Position numbers and translations under genes: made by a program
In this document: one piece after another, positions 1 through 11,353 of the stretch
Layout of the letters: each line of letters opens with the position of its first letter
Numbering within the stretch: the stretch's first letter is position 1
The notes under the pieces: generated by a model
What the model was told of the DNA's origin: nothing
What the model saw: the letters and a program-made list of their open reading frames with translations, nothing else
The model's database searches: none
From: Turbatrix aceti
Lineage: Eukaryota; Nematoda; Chromadorea; Rhabditida; Panagrolaimidae
Reading direction: 5' to 3'
DNA: 64,000 bases
Assembly: GCA_963969345.1 (NCBI GenBank)
Contig: OZ017768.1
Span: 7,464,718 to 7,528,717 of the forward strand

Positions 1-961
1 ACTCGTTGTCAAAAAGTCAAAAATGCCCTGCGTTCAAGGAACAAAGAAATGAGCATCCGAAAAAAAATAATTTGACAACGGCCAAAAAAATGACTGCAAA
101 TTAACAAAATTTTGACGTGGGCATGCCGTTCTGCAAAAAAGTCGTGTTGGAAAGAAAAAAACTGGCAATAGGAATCGGTAGATTCTGTTTTATAGGCTTT
201 GAAAAAACACAGTTCAGAAAAAAATCCGTCTCGACTTGGGTATTATACTTTGATTCATGTCAGGTGACACCGTCTGGTCAACGAGTCTGGACATCAGAGT
301 CTAAGAATCTTTGAAGGCAATCCCACACCACGTTGCTTAAAATTAGTACGACGCAGCGAAGAAAGCTTGTTTTTTGACAACAATTCGTGAATTTTTAAAA
401 CCCGCACTATCAAATACTAATCCGACATGAAAACTAAATGAAGTGCCTACGTGTGAAGCTGGCACGGCCACAGCACTTCTGATTAATTCCTGTGCATCAT
501 CAAAACAACAAAAATGTACCGCGCCGTCTGCTGACCGTCTGGATCAACGATGAAAAACTAACAGCAGCAAAGACGGACGGCGTCAAAGTGCACAATTTAC
601 CAACCAGGTGCCGAGAAAAAAAAAGTTGAGCAATAAGAATTGTTTTTTTTTTAATTTGCGGCTTAATCATATTTAATTCATTGAAATGCCACCTTGCTGG
701 TCAAAAAAAGCGTCTGCACCTGCGCGATTTTTTTTTGCTTCGTGCGCAAAACAAATTCAGAAAGCCGCACTCGGCGACCGTGCTTGGCACGTGTATTTTT
801 GGTAAATACGTGTATGCAGCGAACAAAACATAATTTAGCGCCAGAACCAGGTGGAACACCTCTGCAGGCACACCTGATGCCGACAGACGCAGAGCGGAGT
901 CTGATCAACAGGTGAAAAGAGATTTTTGGTTAAATTCAGAGGGACGTAAGCTACAGTAGAT
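1..961. other. intergenic, no complete gene seen
   Basis: AT-rich sequence with no convincing gene of its own. Its right end (835-961) is read in frame as a continuation of the truncated last exon of the left gene copy of the inverted duplication, ending at a TAA at 837-835 on the minus strand. Confidence 0.4.
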
Positions 962-2155
962 TTATCATTGAAAGACTTCTTGTCGACGTTGGCCTAAAAA
1001 GCATATCTGGGCATAACTGACTTTTAGTGCCTCTTTTGTATCGGCGTCAAACTTAGCATACTGACTAATTCGGGCACGCTGATTCCAAAAAACACAAAAT
1101 TAGAGCGCTCTAGCAACGCCCGAGCGAGATACAGGCATCCAAAAAGCCTAAAAACAAGGGAAAACGCGCACTTGAAACGGGGGACATTATGCACGCATAG
1201 TGTTCTCAGGCGTTTTTGAGTTCAATTTTCGTCAATTGCGGGTTACAAAACGGGGGTTAATTACATCTTTAAGCTTAGGCTTAGCCTTAGGTTTGGGTTT
1301 AGGGCTTAGGCTTAGGTCTTAGGCTTAGGTTTAGGCTTAGTTTAGGGCTTAGGCTTAGGCTTAGTCGTGAGATTAGGGCTTAGGTTTAGGCTTCTCGGGC
1401 GTTGCTAGCGCGCTCTAATTTTGTGTTTTTTGGAATCAGCGTGCTCGAATTAGTCAGTATGCCAAGTTTGGAGCCGATACAAAATAGGCACTAAAAGTAA
1501 GTTTTCCCCCGACCAATTCATGAATATCAAAAAAATAATACTTACTTGTACGTCTCGTGGATGAAGCTTCTTCTCAACGTCGAGATTGTATTTATTGTTC
1601 TTTTTGGGCTGCTTGCTGCCATCGATGTCATCAAGCAGCTCAAAAAGGACAATGAATACAGCCTCGTAAACAACATAAACAAATTTAAAAAAATAGACCT
1701 AAAATATCCGAAGTAAAAAAGTAAGATGATTGGCGTTTTCCGCAAAGAAAACTACAGTAATCTCTTTTTCGTTCCAGGACTATCAACAAAGTTCAACACC
1801 ACTGCAGAAGCGGTTTTTTGTGATTTCTTCGGCCATGATACTTTTTCTTGTTCAACTTTTGAAACCTCCGGCATATCCCGCAAAGCATCGTTGACAAATG
1901 TACGAATTTTCTTTGTTTTATCTGTTCTGAAAATTTAGCTTTGCTCGAAAACGAAATAAATTTCAGAAATATCTGTTCGCGAACGAATACAATAACAATA
2001 AAAATGAAAAAAAAGTATTTTTTTGTCACTAACACGCTTCGAAATCTTGTTAACAAACTACTCCCGATTGCCGCCCCGCCGGGCCTGCCCAGCGAATGAC
2101 GTGCCTGCTTCCCCCAAAAAAACAACAAAAACAACAATTGGTTGAGACAACACAT
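835..2155 (-). pseudogene. second, 3'-altered copy of the duplicated small gene
   Basis: Mirror image of the gene at 6934-8191. Corresponding exons on the minus strand are 2155-2034, about 1926-1756, 1698-1546 and the start of the last exon at 993. The duplication ends at 962, inside the last exon, 32 nt into it. The original frame stays open past the breakpoint for about 42 codons to a TAA at 837-835. This copy would therefore encode the same protein with a different C-terminal tail, or be a dead copy. Which copy is ancestral cannot be decided here. I call it a pseudogene because the original end is missing, but a chimeric gene is possible. Confidence 0.4.
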
Positions 2156-2413
2156 TTAGCAGAAAAAACTGATCACTTCATTGTTTTTTACTTTTTAGCG
2201 AACGTGAAAAAAATACACATTTGCCAACTCCAATAAAAAAGAAACCAATTTTTAGAAGCATAAAAAATATCAATAAAATTTTATGCAAAAACACAAAAAC
2301 CTAAACAGATAAACTTTATTCGTGGCACGTAATAAAATATTATTACACGGGGTTTAACGAGTTGCTTATCTCTTTTTTTAGGCGGGTATGTATGTATCTT
2401 GAAAAGTTTCAGT
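962..2413 (-). repeat. left arm of 1452-bp inverted duplication
   Basis: This segment is the reverse complement of 6676-8127. Both arms are 1452 bp, so position p here pairs with 9089-p, and every stretch I compared matched, including three open frames with identical translations. The match stops sharply at both ends. The outer boundary reads TTATCATTG here and CAATGATAA on the other side. The arm carries a second copy of the small gene annotated at 6934-8191. The equal length and lack of visible divergence suggest a recent event or ongoing gene conversion. Confidence 0.93.
1020..1498. repeat. nested 105-bp inverted repeat around a TTAGGC tract (left copy)
   Basis: Positions 1020-1124 and 1394-1498 are imperfect inverted repeats with outer ends ACTTTTAGTGCC and GGCACTAAAAGT. 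Between them, 1271-1392 is a degenerate array of CTTAGG, TTTAGG and TTAGGC units, the nematode telomere unit and variants. The unit sits in an intron of the duplicated gene. It could be a small foldback element that captured telomeric repeats, or a healed double-strand break. Confidence 0.8.
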
Positions 2414-5400
2414 CAGGGAGAAAAATTGTTTAGGAGACAATGGAAAATCGTTTTTGGGAGTTCCAAGGACGAAGACGACATTCGTGATCAGACCGGTCTG
2501 TTTTAGTCGATGGAGGAGGTCAGACCAGACAAACAGCCTCCGCCGATGCCGCTGCCGCTGGGCCAAAAAAAAGCAGAGGGAGCTAATTTTGGCTTTGACG
2601 AATTCCGAAAACGCTCTCATTTTAGGAAGTCATCAGACTCTCGTCCAGGATAGGATACATTTTACATGTTCCATTCAAAATCCGTACATACCACGAAGCA
2701 GTCAAATTGGATTACGTCCAAGATAATCATGGCAAACGTGTGTGGCACGAACCAGACGACTGGCCTTGGCCTTGGCGGGGGAGAGTGCGTCATGGGTGGC
2801 ATAGTGAGTGTAAAGCGATATATTTATGTACTCCAAGGTTAAAAGTAATTTGAGACAAAAAAGTTTTCATTCATCAGAAAAAAAGTATAGTAGACTTATA
2901 TAATTAAACATGTACACAGCAGTCAGCGTGAACGAATAAATAGTACTACCCGACCGTTGGATAATTCATGAGAAGTGCTTCCAAAAAAAGTTTAACGTAA
3001 AAAACGAGTACGAAAAATTCACAAAAAAAAGTACTCAAGCGTCGGGAATAACAAACTGGCCCGGCACGTGAAAAAACAAGTACCATAGAGATACAAAAAA
3101 TGGAAAACAACTGGGTTAAAAAAATGAGCGGTCGTTGAACAAAAAAACCTACAGTCAATCCGGATTTATAGTAAAAGAAGCCTTTTTTTAGCTTTCATTT
3201 TTGCCCCCTCGCTCCAAAGAATGAAGTGAAGGAGCCTCTTTGGCACGCAACATCCCACTTTTTTTTTCTTCAAAAAATTCTTGATTACAGGCGAGGTCAC
3301 TGAAAAAAAAAACAATAGACACTGAATTTTACAAAAAAAAATTTAAAAGCAAGTGTGTTAACAAAATTCGTTCCACCCAACAAAATAAATATGTAAATAA
3401 ATTTTGGTAGTCCCTTTTAAAAAAAAAAATATTTTGTTGTTACACAAACTTCCTTTGTTGGCTGGCATTTTGTCACTTCCGCTAACCTTGGTTCGCTGGC
3501 TCTCACTTATGGAGAGCCAGGGGAGAAGTTTGGTGGGGCACAAACACGCCTGGCGACGACGAGACGAAGCCAACCGTAGACCAGTACTACGCCCTCGCAT
3601 TGCCTTAAACGGAAACTCATGAATATTGCATGACAACAAAAAGGTACTAATATTATCACACGGCGCGTTGAGAGGCCCCGAGCAATCATGGGATTGCTCG
3701 GGACTGGAAATAACAAATTCAGGAAAAAACTTAAACTTGGATCTTCACTAATTCCAGAATTCCAGAATTCCAGAACGGCAACCAAAAGTCAATTTGTATT
3801 TAAATACAGTCCCGCCCAGTTTAAAATCAAAAGTCAATCTATTATAATCTGTCTTTGACCTCCCCGGGACTAATTGGGTTTTTTAGGGCCCTCTTAGGCC
3901 GACAAAGTGCACTCCGAAATGTCCACAAGTACCCGGAAGAAAAAGGGAACTCTCAAAATGTGTGCTTATTAACTCGCTGTGAATTTTTTTAGGCACACAA
4001 ATGAGAAATTCTAAAAACTGGGAAAAAAAGAGGGGGGTAAAATGGCCCAATCAGTGGTGGAAAAAAAAGACATTGCGTTAGTCCGTTCTCGTTTGGCACG
4101 GACGATCACAAGGAAGTCAAAGTCAAATGAGTACTATATACATACAATTGATGCCTCGCTGGAATAATAAATAAATATGTGAATGGAATGGGCACCATTG
4201 TCACTTCAGACGCGTGTCGTCGTAAAAACGCGTGAATGAACGGTGACAATGGCTCAAGACGGTGATCACGAACGAGCACCAAAGACGACTACGAAGACAC
4301 AAATAAAAAACTTAGAGAATGAATTTCAGAACAGGTGTAAAATTTGGTGTCCAGAGACCGGAACCAAAAAGAATTGATCATGCAAAAACGTTACGTCAAA
4401 AGTTTTTACCGTTAAAGTTCAGAATTGTTAGCACCCTAATTTTATCTTTTTTTTTAGAAAAAAAATGCAAAACAGCAATTTTTTCATTTTTTTGAAAAAA
4501 AACGAAAAATACGGGTTTATGTACCCGACTTGTCAACAAAACTCCACCTTAAGTTCAAAAAGTTCGAAGTACGAGTAAGTGCGATAACACACTTTAAATT
4601 CTAATCAGAGCAAGACAAGCGTGCCAAGAATCGACAGACTAAAAATAATCATTTACGTCAGCAAAATACAAAAAAACACAGTGTTTGCTTCCCCGTATCT
4701 GTTGTCTGACAACAGAATAATTTTATATTTAATTTTGTGCCAGGTTTCAGCGTCGTCGTCGAATAGTAGATTACGGTATAAAAACGTAAACACAGTATGT
4801 ATTACCTTTTACTGATTAAAAAAGAGGTGGGCAGGTAGAAAAAACAGACAGCAGACAGGGGGAGCTTGACGAGGGAGTCGAGAAACCCTCGACCCTTACC
4901 ACCACCACCAACGACCATCAGACAGTGCCGTTGTGCCCTGACGCATGCGGCGGAGCGGAACGTGTTCTTCTGGGCATATACAACAGCGATGGCGAAGCAA
5001 CGATGGCGGGGACGGTGACGGTGATGATGTAGGGGAGGGGGGCTGTTCGCCAATAATTTTTTCCACACCGGCAGGGACAAAGCAGGAGGCGAGGTGGCGC
5101 TTTATCGCATGCCTCACTGCCGAACGCGGGCTTGTCACGTTCGCGTGCCGTGAGCGCAGCAAAATGCGGTGTATCGTATACCTTGGGGCAGCAGGAAAAA
5201 AATAAAATAAATATAATACATAATTTTATTTTGTGGAAGAAGAAATTTACAAATTATGCAGCTAATTTTTTTTATTCATTTTTTATATTTATTGTATGTG
5301 CGATTTTGAGTCCCATTTGCAGTTCTTAAAAAAAGCCCGAAAAAAACATTCATTTGAACCCCTCCTTCGTGTGACGTCAGCGAAATCCATTTGGAGAAGG

Positions 5401-6675
5401 TCCAGTGAGCAAAAACAAAAACATGACAAAGTTATCCCTCTGAGTGCCAGGTATAATCGGTGCACTCACTCAAGCCAGGTAAATGAACTAATTGCGTAAA
5501 TAAATGCATAAATCGACAAAAACACAGACTGAGTATGCGGAAACTTCAAAAAATCGAAAACAGGATTAAAACAAAAAAACACGCAGCAGAGTGTTCTGCT
5601 TTGAAAAAAACTTTTTAGGCACAAAAAATAATCAAAAATGTACTAAAAATAATTTCTGAACGTCGAGAAGGCATTTGTCTGCATAATAAAATTTTTACCC
5701 TAAATTGACCTTTCAACTTTCTTTGCATCGCACCGGCAAATAATTGTAAACAATTGTAAATTGTATCAAAGTTTGAGCCTTGCATAAATACGTATTCAAA
5801 TGCCATAGCTTCTGCAGGGTAACAAATCTGATTAGGCGTCAAAAATCCGTCGATAAGACGTCATCGTCCAGCGTTATTAGAAAAAAAGTGATCTTGAACA
5901 TAAGAATAAATACCAAATTAAATATTTTTTCTATCCAGCTGCAAAATTTGTAGCGTGTCCTTTTGGAGCCGCACAATAAATTTAGAGCCACGTAAAAATT
6001 GACGGAGCACCGGTGTGTGCCAAGATGCAATAATTATTCGTCTGACATGAGCGTTGTGTCTAGCCCCCTAGGCACCGGTTGCAAAGGTGAGCAACAAAAA
6101 CAGACAACAACAAGAGACCGAGACGGAGACCGAGAGCGCGCATTGCCAGCGGTAAAAAATGACCTGTCGAACTCGTTTTGGGGTAAATAACAGCTTTGAA
6201 TGATTTTTTACGTTCACCGAGACAGAAGGTGGGGGAGAGTCATGGTCATGCGTACAATTTTTTGCACCCCAATTATTACAGGTTGCAAACCAAAAATCAT
6301 ACAAACACTAGAATTAGTCTGCAAAAAAATCTTGGCATCAAAGTTGAATTTGAAAAAAAATTACTAATACGAAAAAAATAAAAATAAAATATTACTAAAA
6401 TTTTTAAGTTAGAAAAAATTCGGTTTGTTTTTTCGAACGCAAAACTATAGTCCTAAAAGACTAAATAAACTGAAGTGGGTGTAGTGGGTATAAAAGTTTT
6501 TTCCAAGTATCATGGTACTAAATTGTCACGACCACCCAACTAAGCCCCCTGTCAAACTTCTACTGCCCCCGGTCGAAACACATAAACCCAGAAAAAAAGC
6601 GTTCAATGGCATTTTGTGTTACGGTTCGGTAACTTTATGCACTCCGCCAATTTAGGTAAATTTTTTTTTTAGGTA
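2414..6675. other. spacer (loop) of the inverted duplication
   Basis: This 4262-bp spacer holds no long ORF. The only credible coding signal is the orphan exon at 2626-2803. A 42-codon ORF at 4249-4377 (+) begins MAQDGDHERAPK and has coding-like composition but no support. An ORF at 5999-6190 (+) begins MTEHRCVPRCNNYS, faintly like the start of a THAP zinc finger, but without the rest of the domain. 4890-5170 is a GC-rich patch with CCA and GAC repeats. Confidence 0.5.
2626..2803 (+). CDS. orphan internal exon of an unknown protein
   Basis: A 178-bp open segment lies between a good acceptor (TCATTTTAG) and a consensus donor (GTGAGT at 2804), which is the structure of an internal exon. Its frame starts at 2626 and encodes 59 residues plus one base. 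The peptide starts EVIRLSSRIGYILH and contains WHEPDDWPWPWRG, a Trp/Pro-rich stretch, and its composition is protein-like. I do not recognise it. No partner exons are obvious: upstream, a Pro-rich open frame starting SMEEVRPDKQPPPMPLP is in a different frame with no intron between. It may be a gene fragment stranded next to the inner duplication breakpoint at 2413. Confidence 0.35.
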
Positions 6676-8127
6676 ACTGAAACTTTTCAAGATACATACA
6701 TACCCGCCTAAAAAAAGAGATAAGCAACTCGTTAAACCCCGTGTAATAATATTTTATTACGTGCCACGAATAAAGTTTATCTGTTTAGGTTTTTGTGTTT
6801 TTGCATAAAATTTTATTGATATTTTTTATGCTTCTAAAAATTGGTTTCTTTTTTATTGGAGTTGGCAAATGTGTATTTTTTTCACGTTCGCTAAAAAGTA
6901 AAAAACAATGAAGTGATCAGTTTTTTCTGCTAAATGTGTTGTCTCAACCAATTGTTGTTTTTGTTGTTTTTTTGGGGGAAGCAGGCACGTCATTCGCTGG
7001 GCAGGCCCGGCGGGGCGGCAATCGGGAGTAGTTTGTTAACAAGATTTCGAAGCGTGTTAGTGACAAAAAAATACTTTTTTTTCATTTTTATTGTTATTGT
7101 ATTCGTTCGCGAACAGATATTTCTGAAATTTATTTCGTTTTCGAGCAAAGCTAAATTTTCAGAACAGATAAAACAAAGAAAATTCGTACATTTGTCAACG
7201 ATGCTTTGCGGGATATGCCGGAGGTTTCAAAAGTTGAACAAGAAAAAGTATCATGGCCGAAGAAATCACAAAAAACCGCTTCTGCAGTGGTGTTGAACTT
7301 TGTTGATAGTCCTGGAACGAAAAAGAGATTACTGTAGTTTTCTTTGCGGAAAACGCCAATCATCTTACTTTTTTACTTCGGATATTTTAGGTCTATTTTT
7401 TTAAATTTGTTTATGTTGTTTACGAGGCTGTATTCATTGTCCTTTTTGAGCTGCTTGATGACATCGATGGCAGCAAGCAGCCCAAAAAGAACAATAAATA
7501 CAATCTCGACGTTGAGAAGAAGCTTCATCCACGAGACGTACAAGTAAGTATTATTTTTTTGATATTCATGAATTGGTCGGGGGAAAACTTACTTTTAGTG
7601 CCTATTTTGTATCGGCTCCAAACTTGGCATACTGACTAATTCGAGCACGCTGATTCCAAAAAACACAAAATTAGAGCGCGCTAGCAACGCCCGAGAAGCC
7701 TAAACCTAAGCCCTAATCTCACGACTAAGCCTAAGCCTAAGCCCTAAACTAAGCCTAAACCTAAGCCTAAGACCTAAGCCTAAGCCCTAAACCCAAACCT
7801 AAGGCTAAGCCTAAGCTTAAAGATGTAATTAACCCCCGTTTTGTAACCCGCAATTGACGAAAATTGAACTCAAAAACGCCTGAGAACACTATGCGTGCAT
7901 AATGTCCCCCGTTTCAAGTGCGCGTTTTCCCTTGTTTTTAGGCTTTTTGGATGCCTGTATCTCGCTCGGGCGTTGCTAGAGCGCTCTAATTTTGTGTTTT
8001 TTGGAATCAGCGTGCCCGAATTAGTCAGTATGCTAAGTTTGACGCCGATACAAAAGAGGCACTAAAAGTCAGTTATGCCCAGATATGCTTTTTAGGCCAA
8101 CGTCGACAAGAAGTCTTTCAATGATAA
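6676..8127 (+). repeat. right arm of 1452-bp inverted duplication
   Basis: Reverse complement of 962-2413, same length. The outer end falls inside the terminal exon of the gene at 6934-8191. The inner end lies about 260 bp upstream of that gene's start codon, so the duplicated block is essentially one gene with its 5' flank. This argues for a segmental duplication rather than a transposon with long terminal repeats. Confidence 0.93.
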
Positions 8128-8191
8128 CGCCACCGAAGCGCGTCTATGCGAAATCCGAGGCCTTGGCCAGATTTTAGGCCTACACATTTGA
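6934..8191 (+). CDS. small multi-exon gene of unknown function (duplicated)
   Basis: Tentative model: exon 6934-7055 (ATG start, Leu/Phe-rich signal-like N terminus, donor GTTAGT); exon from 7163 (acceptor AAATTTTCAG), carrying FVNDALRDMPEVSKVEQEK; exon 7391-7543 (acceptor ATATTTTAG, donor GTAAGT), carrying FELLDDIDGSKQPKKNNK; last exon 8096-8191 (acceptor GCTTTTTAG) ending IRGLGQILGLHI and TGA. Phases fit from exon 1 to 2 and from exon 3 to 4. The 2-3 junction is unresolved: the GTAGTT donor at 7334 would shift frame, and in-phase donors such as GTTGAT are weak. Exon 2 in its own frame meets TAG at 7335. No known family is recognised. The stop lies 78 bp before the next gene's ATG on the same strand, an operon-like spacing. 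Confidence 0.45.
7591..8069. repeat. nested inverted repeat around a TTAGGC tract (right copy)
   Basis: Mirror image of 1020-1498. Arms at about 7591-7695 and 7965-8069 flank a degenerate GCCTAA/CCTAAA array at 7697-7818. It lies in the last intron of the duplicated gene, between the donor at 7544 and the acceptor at 8095. Confidence 0.8.
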
Positions 8192-8269
8192 GCGTTATTT
8201 TCGTGTTTGGACCATTTCAAAACTGTTTTTTAGTGATTTTATTATAGTTTACCATTCGAAATTCCAGCC

Positions 8270-10152
8270 ATGTCCGGTTCGAAGAAGTTTTTTGACGACC
8301 TTCGCCGTATCGGCGATAACGAAAACGAGCTCTATGAAATCCCAAACCTGTCGTACATGACGCTCGTCACCGTCAGCATCTTTCCCAAGTCCATCAGTTT
8401 TTCTACCGTGAGTCTCCTTTTTTTGCAGATTTTTGAAGTTTTCAGACAAGTTTTCAGAAGTCAGGTGAGCGCCTGCACATCGTCCGCGCTGCCAGCGAGG
8501 AGGAGCTCAGTGCCAAGTTTGGCTGGCTGGCGAGGTACGTCGTCGATCTCCACCTGCCGTGTGAGTCGGAGTACTTTGACGATCACCAGGGGGCGTTTTC
8601 GTCGTCGCCGCGTCTCACTCACCTCCGTGTCGGCACCGCCATGGCTCCGGATTACGTGCAAAAGCTCCTGTGTGCCAGCAAGTCTGTCAAATTCGTTCAC
8701 TGCAGCTATCACCTCCTGACCGCGGGTTTTATAACCAAGGCCAAGGAAAAACAGCTCGAGGGCATTCATGTGGTTTACTTTGGCTTTCGTTCCGTGAACA
8801 TGGTCGCCAAACACGCTGTTTTTCATCCAAAGGTCAACGCTGTCACTGTCGAGATCGACGATCTAAGTCAGTTTGATCTTCGCGACTTTTTGGTATCTGT
8901 TTACGATACTTGCGATGATGATGACGTGCCAAAGATCACCCCCAACATGCCGATCTTCAATGTCACCGGTCTGATTGTGAATTTTTACCTCGAGAATGTG
9001 AGTTCTTTTTTTTTCTCTGAAAATGTCAATTTTTTTCCAAAAACCTGGAACAATGCTTCATTTTTGTTTTCAATAACAACAATCTATCCAATTTTTATTT
9101 ACAAAGCATTTATAATGCAAATATTTTAAATTAGTGAAAAAAAATTTTTTTTTTTAGCACAAAAAATACAGGTTTTTTTTCAAAAATTTTGGGTCTTGAG
9201 GTGGTACCCGAAAAAACACAAATGTTCCTGAAAATGTCAATTTTCTTTCAAAAACATGGAAAAATGCTTCATTTTTAAAATTTTTTTTTATTTTATAATT
9301 TGTTTTAAAAAATATTTTTTTATTGAACACAGCAATTAACCAATTTTTAATTTAAAATGCACTTATAATGCAAATATTTTTAATTAGAGGGAAATTTCTT
9401 TTTTTAACACAAAAATATGTACATACGTTTTTTATTAAATTTTCGGGTCAGGTACCTGACAACACAGAATATGTAGAATGATCGTTTCCAGGGTCTGTCA
9501 ACCGAGGACATGGCCATCCAGAGCGCGCTTCATTCGAATATGATCGAGGTGCTGCTGTCGTGTTTCCCGGACATCAAACAACTCGAGTTTCAATTTTACA
9601 CCTACTGGCAGGGGAACTATGTGAGTGATCCAGTTTTTTTAATGTCAACGAATTATTTTGGATTTTTAAAACACAGTTTGTTTTTAAATTTTTTTATGAA
9701 CGTTTGACAAAATTTTTTACTTCAAAATTCATTTTTTTCTAGTTTAACCAACTTTTTACTATTTTTAAATTTTTATGAATAAAAAACATTCACTTTTTTT
9801 TCAGCCCAACGAGAGAAACATGAACCTTCTCATCGACACCTTCAACGACATCAAGGCCAAGATCCGCGCTCTCGTCTTTGGCATCAATATCAGAGTCGTG
9901 TATAACGTCAACGTCAGCCTGATGCCGGGGTTCCTGGAAGAGGGGAGAACCCAGGACTACTGTGTCAGGGGCGATCTCGTCGTCACCCATCCGGAGGATT
10001 CTGTCATCTGCTTCGAGACCCGAGACTGCCGTCTCACCCCTACGCATACCCTAAAGTGCTTCGTCAGGTACGTTTTCTCCGTTCCTAGCATTGATTTGGA
10101 AGATTCTGATGATGAAGAGCTGTCAGAGGACTCTGACGTGATTGTGGATTGA
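8270..10152 (+). CDS. unknown protein, member of a local two-gene family
   Basis: Four exons: 8270-8407, 8458-8997, 9492-9620 and 9805-10152, all phase 0, with GTGAGT donors and C/TAG acceptors, giving 384 residues. The ATG follows an AATTCCAG acceptor by two bases, which suggests trans-splicing. The paralogue at 35713-37445 (-) shares the same first exon length and the same first intron position; its exon 2 is a fusion of exons 2 and 3 here. The C-terminal third is best conserved (IDTFNDIKAK, then GDLVVTHPEDSVICFETRD). The protein ends in an acidic tail, DSDDEELSEDSD. An extra donor-like GTACGT at 10069 sits where similarity to the paralogue stops, so the true 3' end could differ. No known domain is recognised; there is no signal peptide or membrane segment. 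Confidence 0.8.
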
Positions 10153-11353
10153 ATAATTTATAATATATGATTTTTGATGGTGAGAAAAAAATTTGCATAA
10201 AATTTTGAGGAATTTTTATTTTTTGTGAATTTCAAGTTCTGGACTTTTTCTTTGTTTCTCTGCAAAGCTTTTGCTCGCATTTTCAATTCACGATGACTCT
10301 GAACTCAAACAGCTGTCGGAAATATGGGGTAGTCAGTTTTTTTTTCCTCCGAAAAAGAGGTAAATATTCGATTCTGCCCTTGTTTTTGGCTTGTGGTCAG
10401 ATTTTTCTTTCAATTTTTGGAATGTCTGTGCTTTTGCGCAGGCCAATGATTTTATCTAATTTGGCGTCTGTCCTTTTTTTGAAGGTTCTGTGTTAGCGAA
10501 CGTTTTTCAAAAACTTTTCAAAAAAAAGTTTTTTGCGTTTTTTTCATTTTTGACGATTTTTGGAGAGTTGTTGTTCAAATTTCTTAAACCAGGAATATTC
10601 AAAAGAAATTGCATTTTTTGATGAAGAATACGATGAAATTAAATATAACGGCTCATTTTTTGTAAAATGTATATTTAATATTGTAAAAAAACCCATAAAA
10701 CCTTAAAAAATACCAAAAAAAGCAATTAAAAAAATCGAAAAATGGGGAAATTTGTTTTGGCATTTAAAAACCCTTAATTTCATATTTTGCTTAGAGTTTA
10801 CATGAAAATTCACGTCGCTCAATACCTACCCTGGATTTGGAAATGCCGTAGTTTTTTAGGTACAATGTGCCAAAAAATTGTCAAAAATCACAAAAACGCG
10901 ATTTCCAGTAAGAAAACTCTGTGTCAAACAAATGAAATTTTTACGATAAAAACAAAATATTTATAGAAAACGCTTCTTTTTTTGGCAAATTTAAAAAATT
11001 CCATAATTATACCATAATTTTTTTATCACTCTACGAATCCAAAAAATACACACATTTAAATATTTTTTATCGTCATAGAATAAAGTTTTGACAGCAACAA
11101 TGAAAACATATTTAACGAAAACTTTGTTTTCCCCGATCTGACAATTTTTACATTTTTTTTTCAAAATTTCGAATTCGAATAAACGGGATAGGAACGAACG
11201 TAAGGCAAATCGAAAAAATATTTTGTATAGAAGTTGTATTTTTTTACACAGTTGCCTTTCTGAAATGAGCCTATCTACGTTGGCAATTACGATAAGATGA
11301 GATGTCCGATTCAAAGAAGAGCAGGAGGTTGGTTGTCTCCGGGCGAGAGAGAC
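10153..11353. other. intergenic with a foldback MITE copy
   Basis: No gene seen. 10.15-10.5 kb is the 3' flank of the preceding gene. The rest is AT-rich and contains the foldback element at about 10527-10912. Confidence 0.5.
10527..10912. mobile_element. foldback MITE-like element, copy 1
   Basis: Inverted ends read TGCGTTTTTTTCATTTTTG at the left and CAAAAATCACAAAAACGCG at the right. A shared inner motif TGCCGTAGTTTTTTAG is near the right end. The interior is AT-rich and non-coding. It resembles 20887-21222 in ends and layout. No target duplication could be fixed because the flanks are A/T runs. Confidence 0.55.

Noticed and set aside
4945..5205. 86-codon frame in the GC-rich patch
   Set aside because: Low-complexity Gly/Asp composition, open frames on both strands, no splice signals or protein-like structure.
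5999..6190. Possible THAP-type zinc finger start
   Set aside because: Only the first two cysteines are suggestive; the later Cys-His pair and the invariant Trp and Pro of THAP are missing, and the rest is Arg/Asp-rich low-complexity.
962..8127. Reading the big inverted repeat as a TA-flanked DNA transposon
   Set aside because: TA at both ends arises from the match itself, the spacer has no transposase, and the arm boundary cuts an exon whose remainder continues outside. Segmental duplication explains more.
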